From contig NZ_CP029553.1 in NCBI RefSeq assembly GCF_003173755.1, positions 5,708,001 to 5,772,000 on the forward strand: a stretch of 64,000 nucleotides of DNA, read 5' to 3'. This DNA comes from Methylobacterium terrae. GTDB taxonomy: Bacteria > Pseudomonadota > Alphaproteobacteria > Rhizobiales > Beijerinckiaceae. Positions 8,529-17,813 of this stretch are shown in pieces. The translations under genes were made by a program, and so were the position numbers. Each line of letters starts with the position of its first letter. Position 1 is the first letter of the stretch. The notes under the pieces were generated by a model. It did no database searches and had not been told where the DNA came from. It saw nothing but the letters and a program-made list of their open reading frames with translations.

Positions 8529-9692
8529 GTGCGATGGGCATCCCGCGCCGACCGACGACAGGAGCCCCCCATCTTCCACCTCATCTTCGCGACGCCGGCC
8601 CTCGTGGTGATCGCCCGCTGGCTGGCGCCCCTCGGGCTGCCGCTCGCCGCCAAGGGCGGCCTCGCCGTCCTGCTGCTCCTCGCCTCGCAGTTCCACCTCT
8701 GGAACCGGCTCTCCTCGGGCTCGGTCTTCGCGCCCGAATTCCCCCGCGCGGTCGTGCTCGCGCTCAACTGGGCCTTCGGGGCGATCGCGCTGCTGGCCGT
8801 CCTGCAGATCGTCCTCGACCTCGGCGCCCTGGCCACCGCTGTCGCGCAGCGAAGCCCGGTCGCGATCCCCGACGGGGCGCGGCTCGCCGCGGCCGGGCTC
8901 GCGGGCCTGCTCGCGGCGATCGGCGTCGCCGGGGCCGCGCGGGTGCCCCCGGTCCGGGACGTCGCGGTGGCGATCCCCGGCCTGCCGCCGGCCTTCGAGG
9001 GCTACCGGCTGCTCCAGCTCACCGACCTGCACCTGAGCCGCCTGTTCCCGGCGCCCTGGGCCCGCGCCGTGGTCGCGCGCGCCAACGCGGCCGGCGCCGA
9101 CCTGATCGTGGTGACCGGCGACTTCATCGACGGCTCGGTCGCGATGCGCCGGGAGGACGTGGCGCCGCTCGCGGCCTTGCGCGCCCCGGACGGGGTCTAC
9201 GCCATTCCGGGCAACCACGAGTACTTCTTCGACTACCCGGCCTGGATGGCCCACCTCGCCGGCCTCGGCCTGCGGCTGCTGCCGAACGCCCACGCGGTGC
9301 TCGCCCGCGGCGAGGCCCAGGTGGTGCTGGCCGGCGTCACCGACGCCTCGGCCCCCGCGGCGGGCGAGGCCGGGCCCGACCTCGCGGCGGCGCTCGCCGG
9401 CGCACCCCCCGGCGCGCCGGTCGTGCTCCTCGACCACCAGCCCAGGGGCGCGAAGCGGGCGGCCGCGCGCGGCGTCGCGCTCCAGCTCTCCGGCCACACC
9501 CATGGCGGCATGATCCTCGGCCTCGACCGGCTGGTGGCGCGCGGCAACAACGGCTTCGTGTCCGGGGCCTACGAGGTCGGCGGCATGACCCTCTACGTCG
9601 GCAACGGCACCGGGATCTGGCCCGGCTTCGCGCTCCGGCTCGGCCGGCCCTCCGAGATGACCCGCTTCACCCTGCGGGCCGCGGCCCCCTGA
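8529..9692 (+). CDS. Membrane-anchored metallophosphoesterase (YkuE/YaeI-like)
   Basis: About 387 residues. The N-terminal half has three or four hydrophobic segments (about residues 15-150). The C-terminal half is a calcineurin-like phosphoesterase with the standard dimetal motifs LTDLHLSRLF, VTGDFIDGS, IPGNHEYFF, LLDHQPRGA and LSGHTHGGM. Related proteins act on phospholipids or related phosphoesters at the inner membrane. The start is uncertain: ATG 8529 lacks a good ribosome-binding site, whereas AGGAG at 8559-8563 stands before IFHLIFATPA, which has only a non-ATG codon (ATC near 8571). The true start may therefore lie about 14 residues downstream. Confidence 0.85.
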   Translation: MRWASRADRRQEPPIFHLIFATPALVVIARWLAPLGLPLAAKGGLAVLLLLASQFHLWNRLSSGSVFAPEFPRAVVLALNWAFGAIALLAVLQIVLDLGALATAVAQRSPVAIPDGARLAAAGLAGLLAAIGVAGAARVPPVRDVAVAIPGLPPAFEGYRLLQLTDLHLSRLFPAPWARAVVARANAAGADLIVVTGDFIDGSVAMRREDVAPLAALRAPDGVYAIPGNHEYFFDYPAWMAHLAGLGLRLLPNAHAVLARGEAQVVLAGVTDASAPAAGEAGPDLAAALAGAPPGAPVVLLDHQPRGAKRAAARGVALQLSGHTHGGMILGLDRLVARGNNGFVSGAYEVGGMTLYVGNGTGIWPGFALRLGRPSEMTRFTLRAAAP

Positions 9693-9847
9693 TCCCGCCC
9701 GCGGAAAGGTGATTTCCGCGGAACGATGATTCCATGTCGCGCAACGATGCGCTGCCAAGAGCGGGCATTCTCATCGGGGGGCGGTGGTCCCACTCTGGTG
9801 GTGCAACGCGGGGTTGACCCCCGCCGCCACCGCCAGGGAGCGCGACG

Positions 9848-10465
9848 ATGAAGCTCTACCACCATCCCCTGTCCGGCCACGCCCACCGGGCGCGCCTGTT
9901 CCTCTCGCTCCTCGGCGTCCCGCACGAGGCGGTCGAGCTCGACCTGAAGGCCGGCGCGCACAAGGCCCCGGACTTCCTGGCGCTCAACCCGTTCGGCCAG
10001 GTGCCGGTGCTCGACGACGACGGCACGATCGTCGCCGATTCGAACGCCATCCTGGTCTACCTCGCCAAGAGGCTCGGCCGCACCGACTGGCTGCCGGAGG
10101 ACCCGCGGGGCGCGGCCGGCGTGCAGCGCTGGCTGTCGGTGGCGGCCGGCGAGCTCGCCTACGGCCCGGCCGCCGCGCGGCTCGTCACGGTGTTCGGCGC
10201 GGCCTTCGACCCGCAGGAGGTGATCGCCAGGGCGCATGGCCTGCTGCGGCGCCTGGAGGCGCATCTCGCCGGCCGCGACTGGCTGGTGGGCGCGCATCCG
10301 ACCATCGCCGACGTCGCGCTCTACAGCTACCTCGCCCGCGCGCCGGAGGGCAACGTCGACCTCGCGGGCTACGGGGCCGTCCGTGCCTTCCTGCGCCGGA
10401 TCGAGGCCCTGCCGGGCTTCCTGCCCTTCGCCGAGACGAAGGCCGGCCTCTCGGCCGCCGCGTGA
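9848..10465 (+). CDS. Glutathione S-transferase family protein
   Basis: A 205-residue GST. The N-terminal thioredoxin-like domain (about 1-80) starts [20 protein letters not shown] and contains [14 protein letters not shown], the cis-proline loop, and [12 protein letters not shown], the glutathione Ser site. The all-helical C-terminal domain carries [15 protein letters not shown], the GST capping motif. AGGGAG precedes the ATG at 9848. It lies 51 bases before the flavin/iron-sulfur fusion gene on the same strand, separated by a GC hairpin, and may share a redox or detoxification role with it. Confidence 0.9.
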   Translation: MKLYHHPLSGHAHRARLFLSLLGVPHEAVELDLKAGAHKAPDFLALNPFGQVPVLDDDGTIVADSNAILVYLAKRLGRTDWLPEDPRGAAGVQRWLSVAAGELAYGPAAARLVTVFGAAFDPQEVIARAHGLLRRLEAHLAGRDWLVGAHPTIADVALYSYLARAPEGNVDLAGYGAVRAFLRRIEALPGFLPFAETKAGLSAAA

Positions 10466-10472
10466 CCCCCGC

Positions 10473-10493
10473 GCGGGCGCGTGCCGCGCCCGC
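10473..10493 (+). terminator. Hairpin between GST and flavoprotein genes
   Basis: A perfect 9-bp stem GCGGGCGCG/CGCGCCCGC with a 3-base loop starts 8 bases after the GST stop. It could attenuate read-through into the next gene; no T-run follows. Confidence 0.4.
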
Positions 10494-10516
10494 CCGAACC
10501 GGACGGGAGGACGATC

Positions 10517-12574
10517 ATGAGCGAGGCATCCCTCCGCTCGCCCTGGCACCCGGGCGAGACGGCGATCCAGGCGACGATCGGCGCCGTCGGGCGCATGGCG
10601 GAGATCGGCCGGCGGGTGGTGCGGGACGCCATGCCCGACCAGCACCGGGCCTTCTTCACCCAGCTCCCCTTCGTCGTCCTCGGCAGCGTCGACCCTCGCG
10701 GCGAGGCCTGGGCGACCCTGCTGTCGGGCGCCCCCGGCTTCGTCGCCGCGCCGACGCCGACGACGCTCACCCTCGACGTCCGGCCCGATCCCGCCGACCC
10801 GGCGGCGGAGGGCCTGCACGCGGGCGAGGCCGTCGGGCTCCTCGGCATCGAGCTGCACACCCGCCGCCGCAACCGGGCGAACGGCGTCCTGGGCCTGGCC
10901 CCCGGCGGAACCCTGCGGGTCGCGGTCGAGGAGAGCTTCGGCAACTGCCCGCAATACATCACCCTGCGCGACGCCGCCCCCGTCGCCCCCGTTCCCGCCG
11001 GCGCGCCCCGCCCCGGCCGGGCCGAGGAGAGCGCCGGGCTCGACGACGCGGCCCGGGCCCTGATCGCCGCGGCCGACACGCTCTTCGTCGCGACCTACGC
11101 CGAGCCGGACGGGCACCGGCGGGTCGACGTCTCGCATCGCGGCGGCAAGCCCGGCTTCGTGCGGGTCGCGCCCGACGGCACGCTGACCATCCCGGACTTC
11201 TCCGGCAACCGGTTCTTCGCCACCCTCGGCAACATCTGGCTCAACCGCCGGGCCGGGCTGGTCTTCCCCGATTTCGCGACCGGCGACCTCCTGCAGGTCA
11301 CCGGCGAGGCGGGGGTGATCCTCGATTCGCCCGAGATCGCGGCCTTCCGCGGCGCCGAGCGCCTGTGGACGCTTCGCCCGCGCCGGGTGGTGCGCCGGCC
11401 CGGCGCCCTGCCCCTGCGCTGGGCGACGCGGGATCGGGGGGCCTCGCCGCAATCCCTGGCGACCGGCGACTGGCGCGAGGCCGCCGACCGAATCCGCGCC
11501 GCCGGGGCGGCGGCGGGCTGGCGCCCCTACCGGGTGACGCGGATCGTCGCGGAGAGCCGCACGATCCGCTCGTTCCACCTCGCCCCCACCGACGGCGCCG
11601 ACCCGCTCCCGTTCCTCGCCGGGCAGCACCTGCCGGTGCGCGTGACGCTCCCCGGCGCCGAGGCGCCGGCGATCCGCACCTACACCCTGTCGGCCGCGCC
11701 CTCGGACGAGGGCTACCGCATCAGCGTGAAGCGCGAGGGCGCGGTGTCGCGCCACCTGCACGACCGGATCCGGGTCGGCGACGTCCTCGAGGCGCGCGCG
11801 CCCGCCGGGAGCTTCACCCTCGACGCCGCCGAGACCCGCCCGGCGGTGCTGCTGGCCGGCGGCGTCGGGATCACGCCGCTGCTGGCGATGCTGCGCCACC
11901 TGGTCCACGAGGGCCGGCGCACCGGCCGCATCCGCCCGGCCACCCTGGTCCACGCCGCGCGCAGCCGGACCGACCGCGCCTTCGACCGGGAGCTCGCCGA
12001 CCTCGTCGCGGCGGCCGGCGGCGCCGTGCGGGTGGTGCGGGTGCTCGGCGACGTGACGGACGCGCAGGCCGGCCGCGACTACGACGCGGCGGGCCGGATC
12101 GACGCCGATCTCGTCGCGCGGTTCGCCCCCCTTTCCGCTCCGGAGGCCGATCCCGACGTCTATCTCTGCGGGCCGGCGGCCTTCGCCCAGGCGCTCTACG
12201 ACGGCCTGCGCGCCCGTGGCGTCCCCGACGCGCGGATCCACGCGGAGGCGTTCGGCCCCTCCGCCCTGGTGCGGACGGGCGCGCCGCCGCGCCGGCCGCC
12301 CTCGCCCGACCCCGTCGCGGTCGCGTTCGTCGCATCCGCCAGGGCGGCGCGCTGGTCCCCGGAATCCGGCACCCTGCTCGACCTCGCCGAGGCGAGCGGC
12401 CTCAGCCCCGCCCATGGCTGCCGGGAGGGCACCTGCGGCACCTGCCGGACCCGGCTCCTCGCCGGCGCGGTGACCTACCCGGTCGCGCCCGCCGCCGCGA
12501 TCGCGCCGGACGAGGTGCTGCCCTGCCGCGCGGTGCCGGCCGCGGGCACGGACGACCTCCGGCTCGCGCTCTGA
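10517..12574 (+). CDS. PNPOx-like / FAD reductase / 2Fe-2S fusion oxidoreductase
   Basis: A 685-residue three-part redox protein. Residues 1-about 300 are pyridoxamine-phosphate-oxidase-like (split barrel; e.g. KPGFVRVAPDG, NRFFATLGNIWLNRRAGLVF). The middle is a ferredoxin-NADP reductase module with the flavin motif RTYTLSAAP, the NAD(P) site LLAGGVGITPLLAM and YLCGPAAF. The C-terminal 85 residues are a plant-type 2Fe-2S ferredoxin with CREGTCGTCRTRLL and a final Cys. The architecture resembles NADH-dependent flavohaem-like reductases that pass electrons from NAD(P)H to an unknown acceptor. GGGAGG precedes ATG 10517, so that start is preferred to 10481. A LysR gene follows 103 bases later. 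Confidence 0.88.
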   Translation: MSEASLRSPWHPGETAIQATIGAVGRMAEIGRRVVRDAMPDQHRAFFTQLPFVVLGSVDPRGEAWATLLSGAPGFVAAPTPTTLTLDVRPDPADPAAEGLHAGEAVGLLGIELHTRRRNRANGVLGLAPGGTLRVAVEESFGNCPQYITLRDAAPVAPVPAGAPRPGRAEESAGLDDAARALIAAADTLFVATYAEPDGHRRVDVSHRGGKPGFVRVAPDGTLTIPDFSGNRFFATLGNIWLNRRAGLVFPDFATGDLLQVTGEAGVILDSPEIAAFRGAERLWTLRPRRVVRRPGALPLRWATRDRGASPQSLATGDWREAADRIRAAGAAAGWRPYRVTRIVAESRTIRSFHLAPTDGADPLPFLAGQHLPVRVTLPGAEAPAIRTYTLSAAPSDEGYRISVKREGAVSRHLHDRIRVGDVLEARAPAGSFTLDAAETRPAVLLAGGVGITPLLAMLRHLVHEGRRTGRIRPATLVHAARSRTDRAFDRELADLVAAAGGAVRVVRVLGDVTDAQAGRDYDAAGRIDADLVARFAPLSAPEADPDVYLCGPAAFAQALYDGLRARGVPDARIHAEAFGPSALVRTGAPPRRPPSPDPVAVAFVASARAARWSPESGTLLDLAEASGLSPAHGCREGTCGTCRTRLLAGAVTYPVAPAAAIAPDEVLPCRAVPAAGTDDLRLAL

Positions 12575-12677
12575 CGCCAAGCCCCTTCGCACCTCGCCCG
12601 GTTGACGCGCCCGCGAGCCGCGCGACCCTACGCGGGCGGGCCGCCGTCGCGGCGTCGAGGGGCGAGCGGGAGGGATC

Positions 12678-13568
12678 ATGGATCGCTGGCAGGCCATGCG
12701 CATCGTCGCGAAGGTCGCGGAGACGATGAGCTTCGCCAAGGCCGCGCGGCACCTCAACATGAGTCCGCCGGCGGTGACGCGGGCGGTGGCGGCGCTCGAG
12801 ACGACGATCGGCGCCCGGCTGTTCACCCGCACCTCCCGCTCGGTGCGGCTCACCGAGGCCGGGAGCCGCTACGTCGAGGAGTGCCGGCGCATCCTCGTCG
12901 AGATCGCCGAGGCCGAGGCCGCGGCAGCGGGCCACACGGGCATGGTGACCGGCACGCTCTCGGTCACCGCCTCGGTGCTGTTCGGGCGGCTCCACGTCCT
13001 GCCGATCCTCACTGACTACCTCGACGCCTACCCGGCGATGACCGCCCGCACGCTGTTCGTCGACCGCCCGGTGAACCTCGTCGAGGAGGGCATCGACGTC
13101 GCGATCCGCATCGGCCACCTCCCCGATTCCAGCCTCACCGCGCTCCGGGTCGGCACGGTGCGCCGCGTCGTCTGCGGCGCGCCGAGCTACTTCGCCCGCC
13201 ACGGCATCCCCAAATCCCCCGCCGACCTCAAGGCGCACCGCATCGCCGTCTCGACCGGCTCCTGGCCCTCGCCCGAATGGCGCTTTCGCAACGACGAGCG
13301 CGTGACGCTGCACCCGACCCTGGAATGCAACACCAACGAGGCGCCGATCGACGCGGCCTTGGCCGGGTGGGGTTTGACGCGGGTGCTGCACTACCAGATC
13401 GCCCCGGCCCTCGCCGATGGGCGTCTTCAAATCGTGCTCGGTGAGTACGAGGAGCCGCGCTTGCCGGTTCACGTGGTGTTTCCGGAGGGGCGGGATGCTG
13501 CGATGAAGGTCAGGACGTTTGTGGAGTTGGCGGTGGGGCGGTTGCGGGGGAATGGGGTATTGAATTAG
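12678..13568 (+). CDS. LysR-family transcriptional regulator
   Basis: A 296-residue LysR-type regulator. The N-terminal winged helix reads MSFAKAARHLNMSPPAVTRA and RLFTRTSRSVRLTEAG, followed by a periplasmic-binding-like effector domain (about 90-290) with LVEEGIDVAIRIG, which is typical of the CrgA/DmlR branch. GGGAGG stands upstream of the ATG. It follows the GST/flavoprotein genes on the same strand, so these are the most likely targets, but LysR proteins usually act on divergent neighbours and none is present here. Confidence 0.9.
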   Translation: MDRWQAMRIVAKVAETMSFAKAARHLNMSPPAVTRAVAALETTIGARLFTRTSRSVRLTEAGSRYVEECRRILVEIAEAEAAAAGHTGMVTGTLSVTASVLFGRLHVLPILTDYLDAYPAMTARTLFVDRPVNLVEEGIDVAIRIGHLPDSSLTALRVGTVRRVVCGAPSYFARHGIPKSPADLKAHRIAVSTGSWPSPEWRFRNDERVTLHPTLECNTNEAPIDAALAGWGLTRVLHYQIAPALADGRLQIVLGEYEEPRLPVHVVFPEGRDAAMKVRTFVELAVGRLRGNGVLN

Positions 13569-13639
13569 ACTGGTGTATTTCCTGATTAGTCGCCTCTCAA
13601 TATTTGGTTGTACACCACATGATCGCAAATCTAAGGTTT

Positions 13640-16246
13640 TTATATAAGTTCGAGGCCGATCTTCTGTAGACTAGGGTCAATTCTTGCGATGCAAACCTGC
13701 AATTGCTTTCCTACATTGAAATCACTGTTTGCAGCATAGTCGCGCGGAAGCGAAGATGCCGGCACAAGTCCAGTAAGTGTCGGCTCAATATCAACAAAAA
13801 GCCCAAATGCCTTATTTCCTACGATTTTACCCACACGCTTACTACCTATCGGGTGGCGCTCGCGCAAGCCTATCCAGCTTCCGGATGCAAAACTCCTCTC
13901 ATAGCGAACTAGATTGCTGTGCGCATTCACCAAATCAGTCAACGCCGAGAGTTCATTATTGTCAAATGTATTTTGCTGAACCGCGATCATTTTATCGCGA
14001 AAAGCGGAGATTTCATTGAATACGTCAACTGCATTGTAGAAAACGCTAGTTAGAGTGTAATGCGAGGACGGATCTCTGATCCTATCTGAGATTTGGACAG
14101 CTACATCCTCTCTTGTGAACCACGTATCTTCAGCTATCGTCGCGAGATAATGCACGTTGTCTGTAATTTGGAGATGAACAAATCCCGCGGGAGCGAGCGA
14201 TACTAAATCATAATCATTCAGCTTCTCTGTTCTAAAATCCTCAGTATAGACGCAAAAAGCTTTCGCTAGGGTTTCTAACTCCCTAGAGAATGTTTGTGAA
14301 CTAATTCCAAGACGCTCCATAACCTGCCTTAATTCAGCAACTTTGATATATCCACGCAGCCGATTGGGTCCTGAACTGTCCTTCTTGGTTTGAAGATATC
14401 TAAGAATGAGGAGTCGACTTAGGTAATTCGGGTGCTCGTCATGTTCGTCGATGGCATAGATGTTTTTCAGATAAGCGCCTTTGCTCGTATAAAATCTTTG
14501 ATTTAGTCTAAGAAGAACGTTCGTAACCATTTCAAGAGGAAGGACGTGTTGTCCTTCAGATCTTCTAATTTTAAGAATTTCTTCCTCGGGGATGTGCCCG
14601 CTTTGGCAAAATTGTAAAAAAATTTCCAGCGCGCGACGTATGTTCCGCCCAGACAGGCCTACAATAAAACGCCGCACAAATCGATCATGTTCAAAGAGAG
14701 ATCTTAGAATAGATCCAAGATAGTATGCTTGATCTGAGGCTGGATAATCAACACGCATACCGTTTGGAAGTGTATAGCTTAATATTCTTTTACCTTTTTT
14801 GTCAAGGGTGCTAAGTGCCAAAGAAATGCGTTCCTGCAGAACTCTTTGAAATAGAGGGGGCTCAATTCGAAAAACTAAATCCTTCAGTGCCGTATCCAAG
14901 GGAGGCTCATTATAGTGATTGTCGTATGTCTCCTCACGAAGAGGGAGTACAACTAGGCAGGCAAATTCTCTTTGTAGCCACTGTGCAGCCTCAAACATTA
15001 GAAGCTGCTCGTCTCGAAGACGCTTGTCGCAGTTGTCAAGAACTACTAGAGGAAGTTTATTTTCTTGCCCAGAAGCATATTTTATCATATTGATTGTTTG
15101 AAGGTGGTGATTTTCAAGTATATTATGCAAATACTCTCCTAGTTTTGTATTGTAAATATCCTTATTTGATTCATACAGACGACCAATGCCTTTTCTAAAA
15201 GCATTAACTTTTTCTGAGTTGACAGTTTTTATTACATCGATATCGTCGAAGTCTGTATCAGAACATGAATTTTTAATCGATGATATTATCTCCGCCCTCA
15301 GCCAACTATATATTTCATCTCTAGAAATGGGGGCAGGATTCATATTTATTCTTATCCAAATTGTTTTATCTCTTAGATCGCGTGGTAGTGCGACCTCCTG
15401 GAGGTAGTCAACAAATGTTGTCTTGCCTGCTCCAGCGCTGCCTATGATCAGAAGTATCTCATGTTCCAATTTTCGTACGCGACGCATCGCCCTAAAGACT
15501 TCCTTTGGGGCTGCGGTATCCTCGACAGTTTTGGATCGAGCCTCGGATACTGGAGCGGCGGCTCGAATAATTCGGTCAATTGGCTCCACATATCGCTCAC
15601 GCCTTTTCGAAGGCACATATGCATGTTTTGCTATTGTCGCGCGGTCTTCAAGTGTCAATGGCTTAAATATATGAGAAAAATCGGTTGTTATATTTGCTCC
15701 GAATGAATTATAAGAAATTTCTTCATGTGTGATGGCCGATCCTCCGATAAGTCTGTTTGGCTTCCAAAATCTCCGCGGTCGAGTTTTTTTGGCAACAATT
15801 TTATATTGCTCTACAACAGATTCGAGACCAAAATGTTTGACAAAATTTGCCATCGAGTCTGAGTAAAGGCTAATATTTTGATCGTCGATTCGATACTTTG
15901 GTGTATCACTATCAACATATCCAGCTAAAATATTAAAACCATCTGTGGCCATGACAAAGCGAACTGGATTGATGTCTGTTTCAAATACAGCATTTAGTTC
16001 GCCAGCGTAAAGTCGTGCCTCCCGAAATGCCTCATCCAAATTTGCACCAGGGCCCTTTCCTTCACAAATCAAAATTGGAAAGGCATCGATAGTAACTACA
16101 TAATCAGGTATATAGCTTTTTTTCTCAGCCCCCTTGCCAATTGCGAATCGGCGCAAATTCTTTTTAGTTTGAACGGTAACAGGATCAAAATTAAGCCCTA
16201 ATTGACCTGCTCCCCTGATTTCCTGCCATCCGTAAGTTGGGTCCAT
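13640..16246 (-). CDS. PD-(D/E)XK nuclease - P-loop NTPase - S1 fusion, 5' end replaced by IS
   Basis: A large AT-rich gene (868 codons as read) unlike the surrounding GC-rich DNA. About residues 25-110 resemble the N-terminal nuclease domain of type I restriction enzymes: IPDYVVTIDAF then LICEGKGPG gives P47-D48 and E62-x-K64. A P-loop NTPase follows with Walker A GSAGAGKTTF (about 269-278) and Walker B LPLVVLDNCDKR, then a helical region, and a C-terminal S1-like OB domain (RVGKIVGNKAFGLFVDIEP to the end). The first 15 codons, including the ATG, lie inside the IS element, so the native N-terminus is missing. Conflict or anti-phage function is inferred from the domains; no named family was recognised. 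Confidence 0.75.
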   Translation of the reverse strand: MDPTYGWQEIRGAGQLGLNFDPVTVQTKKNLRRFAIGKGAEKKSYIPDYVVTIDAFPILICEGKGPGANLDEAFREARLYAGELNAVFETDINPVRFVMATDGFNILAGYVDSDTPKYRIDDQNISLYSDSMANFVKHFGLESVVEQYKIVAKKTRPRRFWKPNRLIGGSAITHEEISYNSFGANITTDFSHIFKPLTLEDRATIAKHAYVPSKRRERYVEPIDRIIRAAAPVSEARSKTVEDTAAPKEVFRAMRRVRKLEHEILLIIGSAGAGKTTFVDYLQEVALPRDLRDKTIWIRINMNPAPISRDEIYSWLRAEIISSIKNSCSDTDFDDIDVIKTVNSEKVNAFRKGIGRLYESNKDIYNTKLGEYLHNILENHHLQTINMIKYASGQENKLPLVVLDNCDKRLRDEQLLMFEAAQWLQREFACLVVLPLREETYDNHYNEPPLDTALKDLVFRIEPPLFQRVLQERISLALSTLDKKGKRILSYTLPNGMRVDYPASDQAYYLGSILRSLFEHDRFVRRFIVGLSGRNIRRALEIFLQFCQSGHIPEEEILKIRRSEGQHVLPLEMVTNVLLRLNQRFYTSKGAYLKNIYAIDEHDEHPNYLSRLLILRYLQTKKDSSGPNRLRGYIKVAELRQVMERLGISSQTFSRELETLAKAFCVYTEDFRTEKLNDYDLVSLAPAGFVHLQITDNVHYLATIAEDTWFTREDVAVQISDRIRDPSSHYTLTSVFYNAVDVFNEISAFRDKMIAVQQNTFDNNELSALTDLVNAHSNLVRYERSFASGSWIGLRERHPIGSKRVGKIVGNKAFGLFVDIEPTLTGLVPASSLPRDYAANSDFNVGKQLQVCIARIDPSLQKIGLELI
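16203..16228 (+). repeat. Left terminal inverted repeat of the IS
   Basis: TGACCTGCTCCCC followed by a TTTCC/GCCA block matches the reverse complement of the right end with three differences and one extra base. It also supplies part of the coding sequence of the overlapping minus-strand fusion gene. Confidence 0.88.
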
Positions 16247-16263
16247 CGGGATGGAGATGGACC

Positions 16264-16527
16264 ATGCGCAAGAGCCGGTTTTGCGAGGAGCAAATCATCG
16301 CGGTGCTCCGCGAGCATGACGCGGGCGTGAAGACCGCCGATCTGTGCCGGAAGCACGGGATCAGCGATGCGACACTGTACAACTGGAAAGCCAAGTACGG
16401 CGGTCTGAAGGTGTCCGAGGCAGCGCGACTGCGCACCCTGGAGGATGAGAACCGGCGGCTGAAGAAGCTGCTGGCCGAGGCCGTGCTCGACAACGCGGCC
16501 CTGAAGGATTTGCTGGCAAAAAACTGA
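16264..16527 (+). CDS. IS3-family transposase OrfA
   Basis: An 87-residue DNA-binding protein with a helix-turn-helix ([20 protein letters not shown]) and a leucine-zipper-like helix ([15 protein letters not shown]), as usual for IS3 OrfA. It recognises the element ends. The ATG at 16264 gives the family start [10 protein letters not shown]. It ends just after the slippery heptamer, so part of translation is expected to continue into orfB. Confidence 0.93.
   Translation: MRKSRFCEEQIIAVLREHDAGVKTADLCRKHGISDATLYNWKAKYGGLKVSEAARLRTLEDENRRLKKLLAEAVLDNAALKDLLAKN
16518..16524 (+). promoter_or_regulatory. Programmed -1 frameshift site of the IS
   Basis: AAAAAAC immediately precedes the orfA stop TGA. 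orfA is in frame 1 and orfB in frame 3, so a -1 slip here yields the OrfAB transposase, as known for IS3 elements. Confidence 0.8.
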
Positions 16528-16562
16528 CCACGCCCGCCGCACGGTTTGCTGCTGTCGAAGCC

Positions 16563-17447
16563 GTGATCAAACATCACGGCTTCTCGGAACGGCGTGCGTG
16601 CGGGCTTCTCGGGGTAGACCGCTCGGCTTTCCAATATGAGCGCAGGCCCGGCACCGATGACGCGCTACGAGCTCGGCTGCGCCACCATGCGGGCGAGCGC
16701 CGCCGGTTCGGCTACCGGCGGCTGGCGATGTTGCTCAAACGGGAGGGGGCGTGCGTGAACCTGAAGAAGGTCTACCGGCTCTATCGAGAGGAGAAGCTCA
16801 CCGTGCGCCGTCGCGGCGGACGCAAGCGAGCACTTGGGACCAGAGCACCGATGGTGATCCCACAGGAGGCCAACCAGCGCTGGTCATTGGACTTCGTCAG
16901 CGACGCGCTCGCCGACGGGCGGCGCTTCCGCGTCCTGAACGTCGTCGACGACCACACCCGCGAGGCGCTGGCGACGGTGGTGGACACCTCGCTCTCGGGC
17001 CTGCGCGTCGTGCGCGAGTTGGACCGGCTCGTTGCCGAGCGTCGTTTGCCTGCCATGGTGGTGAGCGACAACGGCACCGAACTCACCTCGACCGCTGTCC
17101 TGCGCTGGGCTCAGGAACGAGGCGTTGAATGGCACTACATCGCGCCGGGCAAGCCGATGCAGAACGCCTTCGTGGAGTCGTTCAATGGGCGATTGCGCGA
17201 CGAATGCCTGAACGAACATGTCTTCGGCACGTTGTTCGAGGCGCGTCGCATCATTGATGCTTGGCGGATCGACTACAATACCGCCCGACCACACACGAGC
17301 CTCGCCGGGCTGACCCCGATGGAGTTCGCCGCCAAGGCCAGTGCCCTCGCGATGCAACAGACTGGGGGCACTGCGCCGCGTGGGGGCTCCATGCCCCCAG
17401 CCTGTTGCTCACCCGCCCCGCAAGGGGCAGAACAGGAACAGACCTAA
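16563..17447 (+). CDS. IS3-family transposase OrfB (DDE integrase core)
   Basis: A 294-residue catalytic half. It starts with the HTH_21-like segment ([21 protein letters not shown]), then an RNase H-like core with SLDFVSDAL (first Asp), [11 protein letters not shown] (second Asp) and [16 protein letters not shown] (Glu), completing the DDE triad. It is normally made as an OrfAB fusion by frameshifting at 16518-16524. The frame is open and all catalytic residues are present, so the copy looks active. The last 30 residues are Pro/Cys-rich. Confidence 0.93.
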   Translation: MIKHHGFSERRACGLLGVDRSAFQYERRPGTDDALRARLRHHAGERRRFGYRRLAMLLKREGACVNLKKVYRLYREEKLTVRRRGGRKRALGTRAPMVIPQEANQRWSLDFVSDALADGRRFRVLNVVDDHTREALATVVDTSLSGLRVVRELDRLVAERRLPAMVVSDNGTELTSTAVLRWAQERGVEWHYIAPGKPMQNAFVESFNGRLRDECLNEHVFGTLFEARRIIDAWRIDYNTARPHTSLAGLTPMEFAAKASALAMQQTGGTAPRGGSMPPACCSPAPQGAEQEQT

Positions 17448-17455
17448 CCTACGCG

Positions 17456-17480
17456 TGGCGGGAAAGCGGGGAGCAGGTCA
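17456..17480 (-). repeat. Right terminal inverted repeat of the IS
   Basis: The reverse complement starts TGACCTGCTCCCCGC and matches the left end. The element stops at 17480. Confidence 0.88.
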
Positions 17481-17522
17481 GCCGCACCAGTGCTGCGGGG
17501 CGAATTCGTATGGGTGTCAGAG

Positions 17523-17580
17523 AAGTGGTGCCTGCCGTTGGCAGACACGAAAGTGCGGGCGAGATAAGTGGTGCCTGCCG
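17523..17580. repeat. Pair of 15-bp direct repeats beside the IS
   Basis: AAGTGGTGCCTGCCG occurs at 17523-17537 and 17566-17580, 43 bases apart. The first copy also forms a small hairpin with GGCAGACAC. The origin is unknown; it could be a remnant of another element's end. The rest of 17481-17813 shows no convincing gene. Confidence 0.5.
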
Positions 17581-17813
17581 CCGACGCTAGTGCGGCGCTG
17601 TCGATCGACGGGTTATATTATAGACTACGTTGGGCGGGTTGGATATAGGCTGCTTTTGCAGGATTGCCGCTTGGCTATTAGGGGATTTTGTTTGGTGTCC
17701 TGACTGTGTTTGTCCGCGGCGTTGCAGGAAGCGCATTGGGTCCGGGCCCGACGGCGAACCGGCCGCCGGGCCCGGATGTCATTGCGTAGATGAAGTGCTG
17801 GTTGTTGGTGCGA

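Larger units (their letters stand above)
16203..17480 (+). mobile_element. IS3-family insertion sequence, IS407-like group
   Basis: A 1278-bp element with 25-26 bp imperfect terminal inverted repeats starting TGACCTGCTCCCC at both ends. It contains overlapping-frame orfA and orfB joined by an A6C slippery site. The four bases outside the left end (TAAT) and the right end (GCCG) differ, so there is no target duplication, and base composition changes sharply across it: AT-rich on the left, GC-rich on the right. This fits an IS-mediated deletion or recombination rather than simple insertion. Confidence 0.9.

Noticed and set aside
9593..12853. 1086-codon open frame on the minus strand
   Set aside because: It is a shadow of the GST, PNPOx/reductase and LysR genes on the plus strand; its product is Arg/Gly/Ala-rich without domains.
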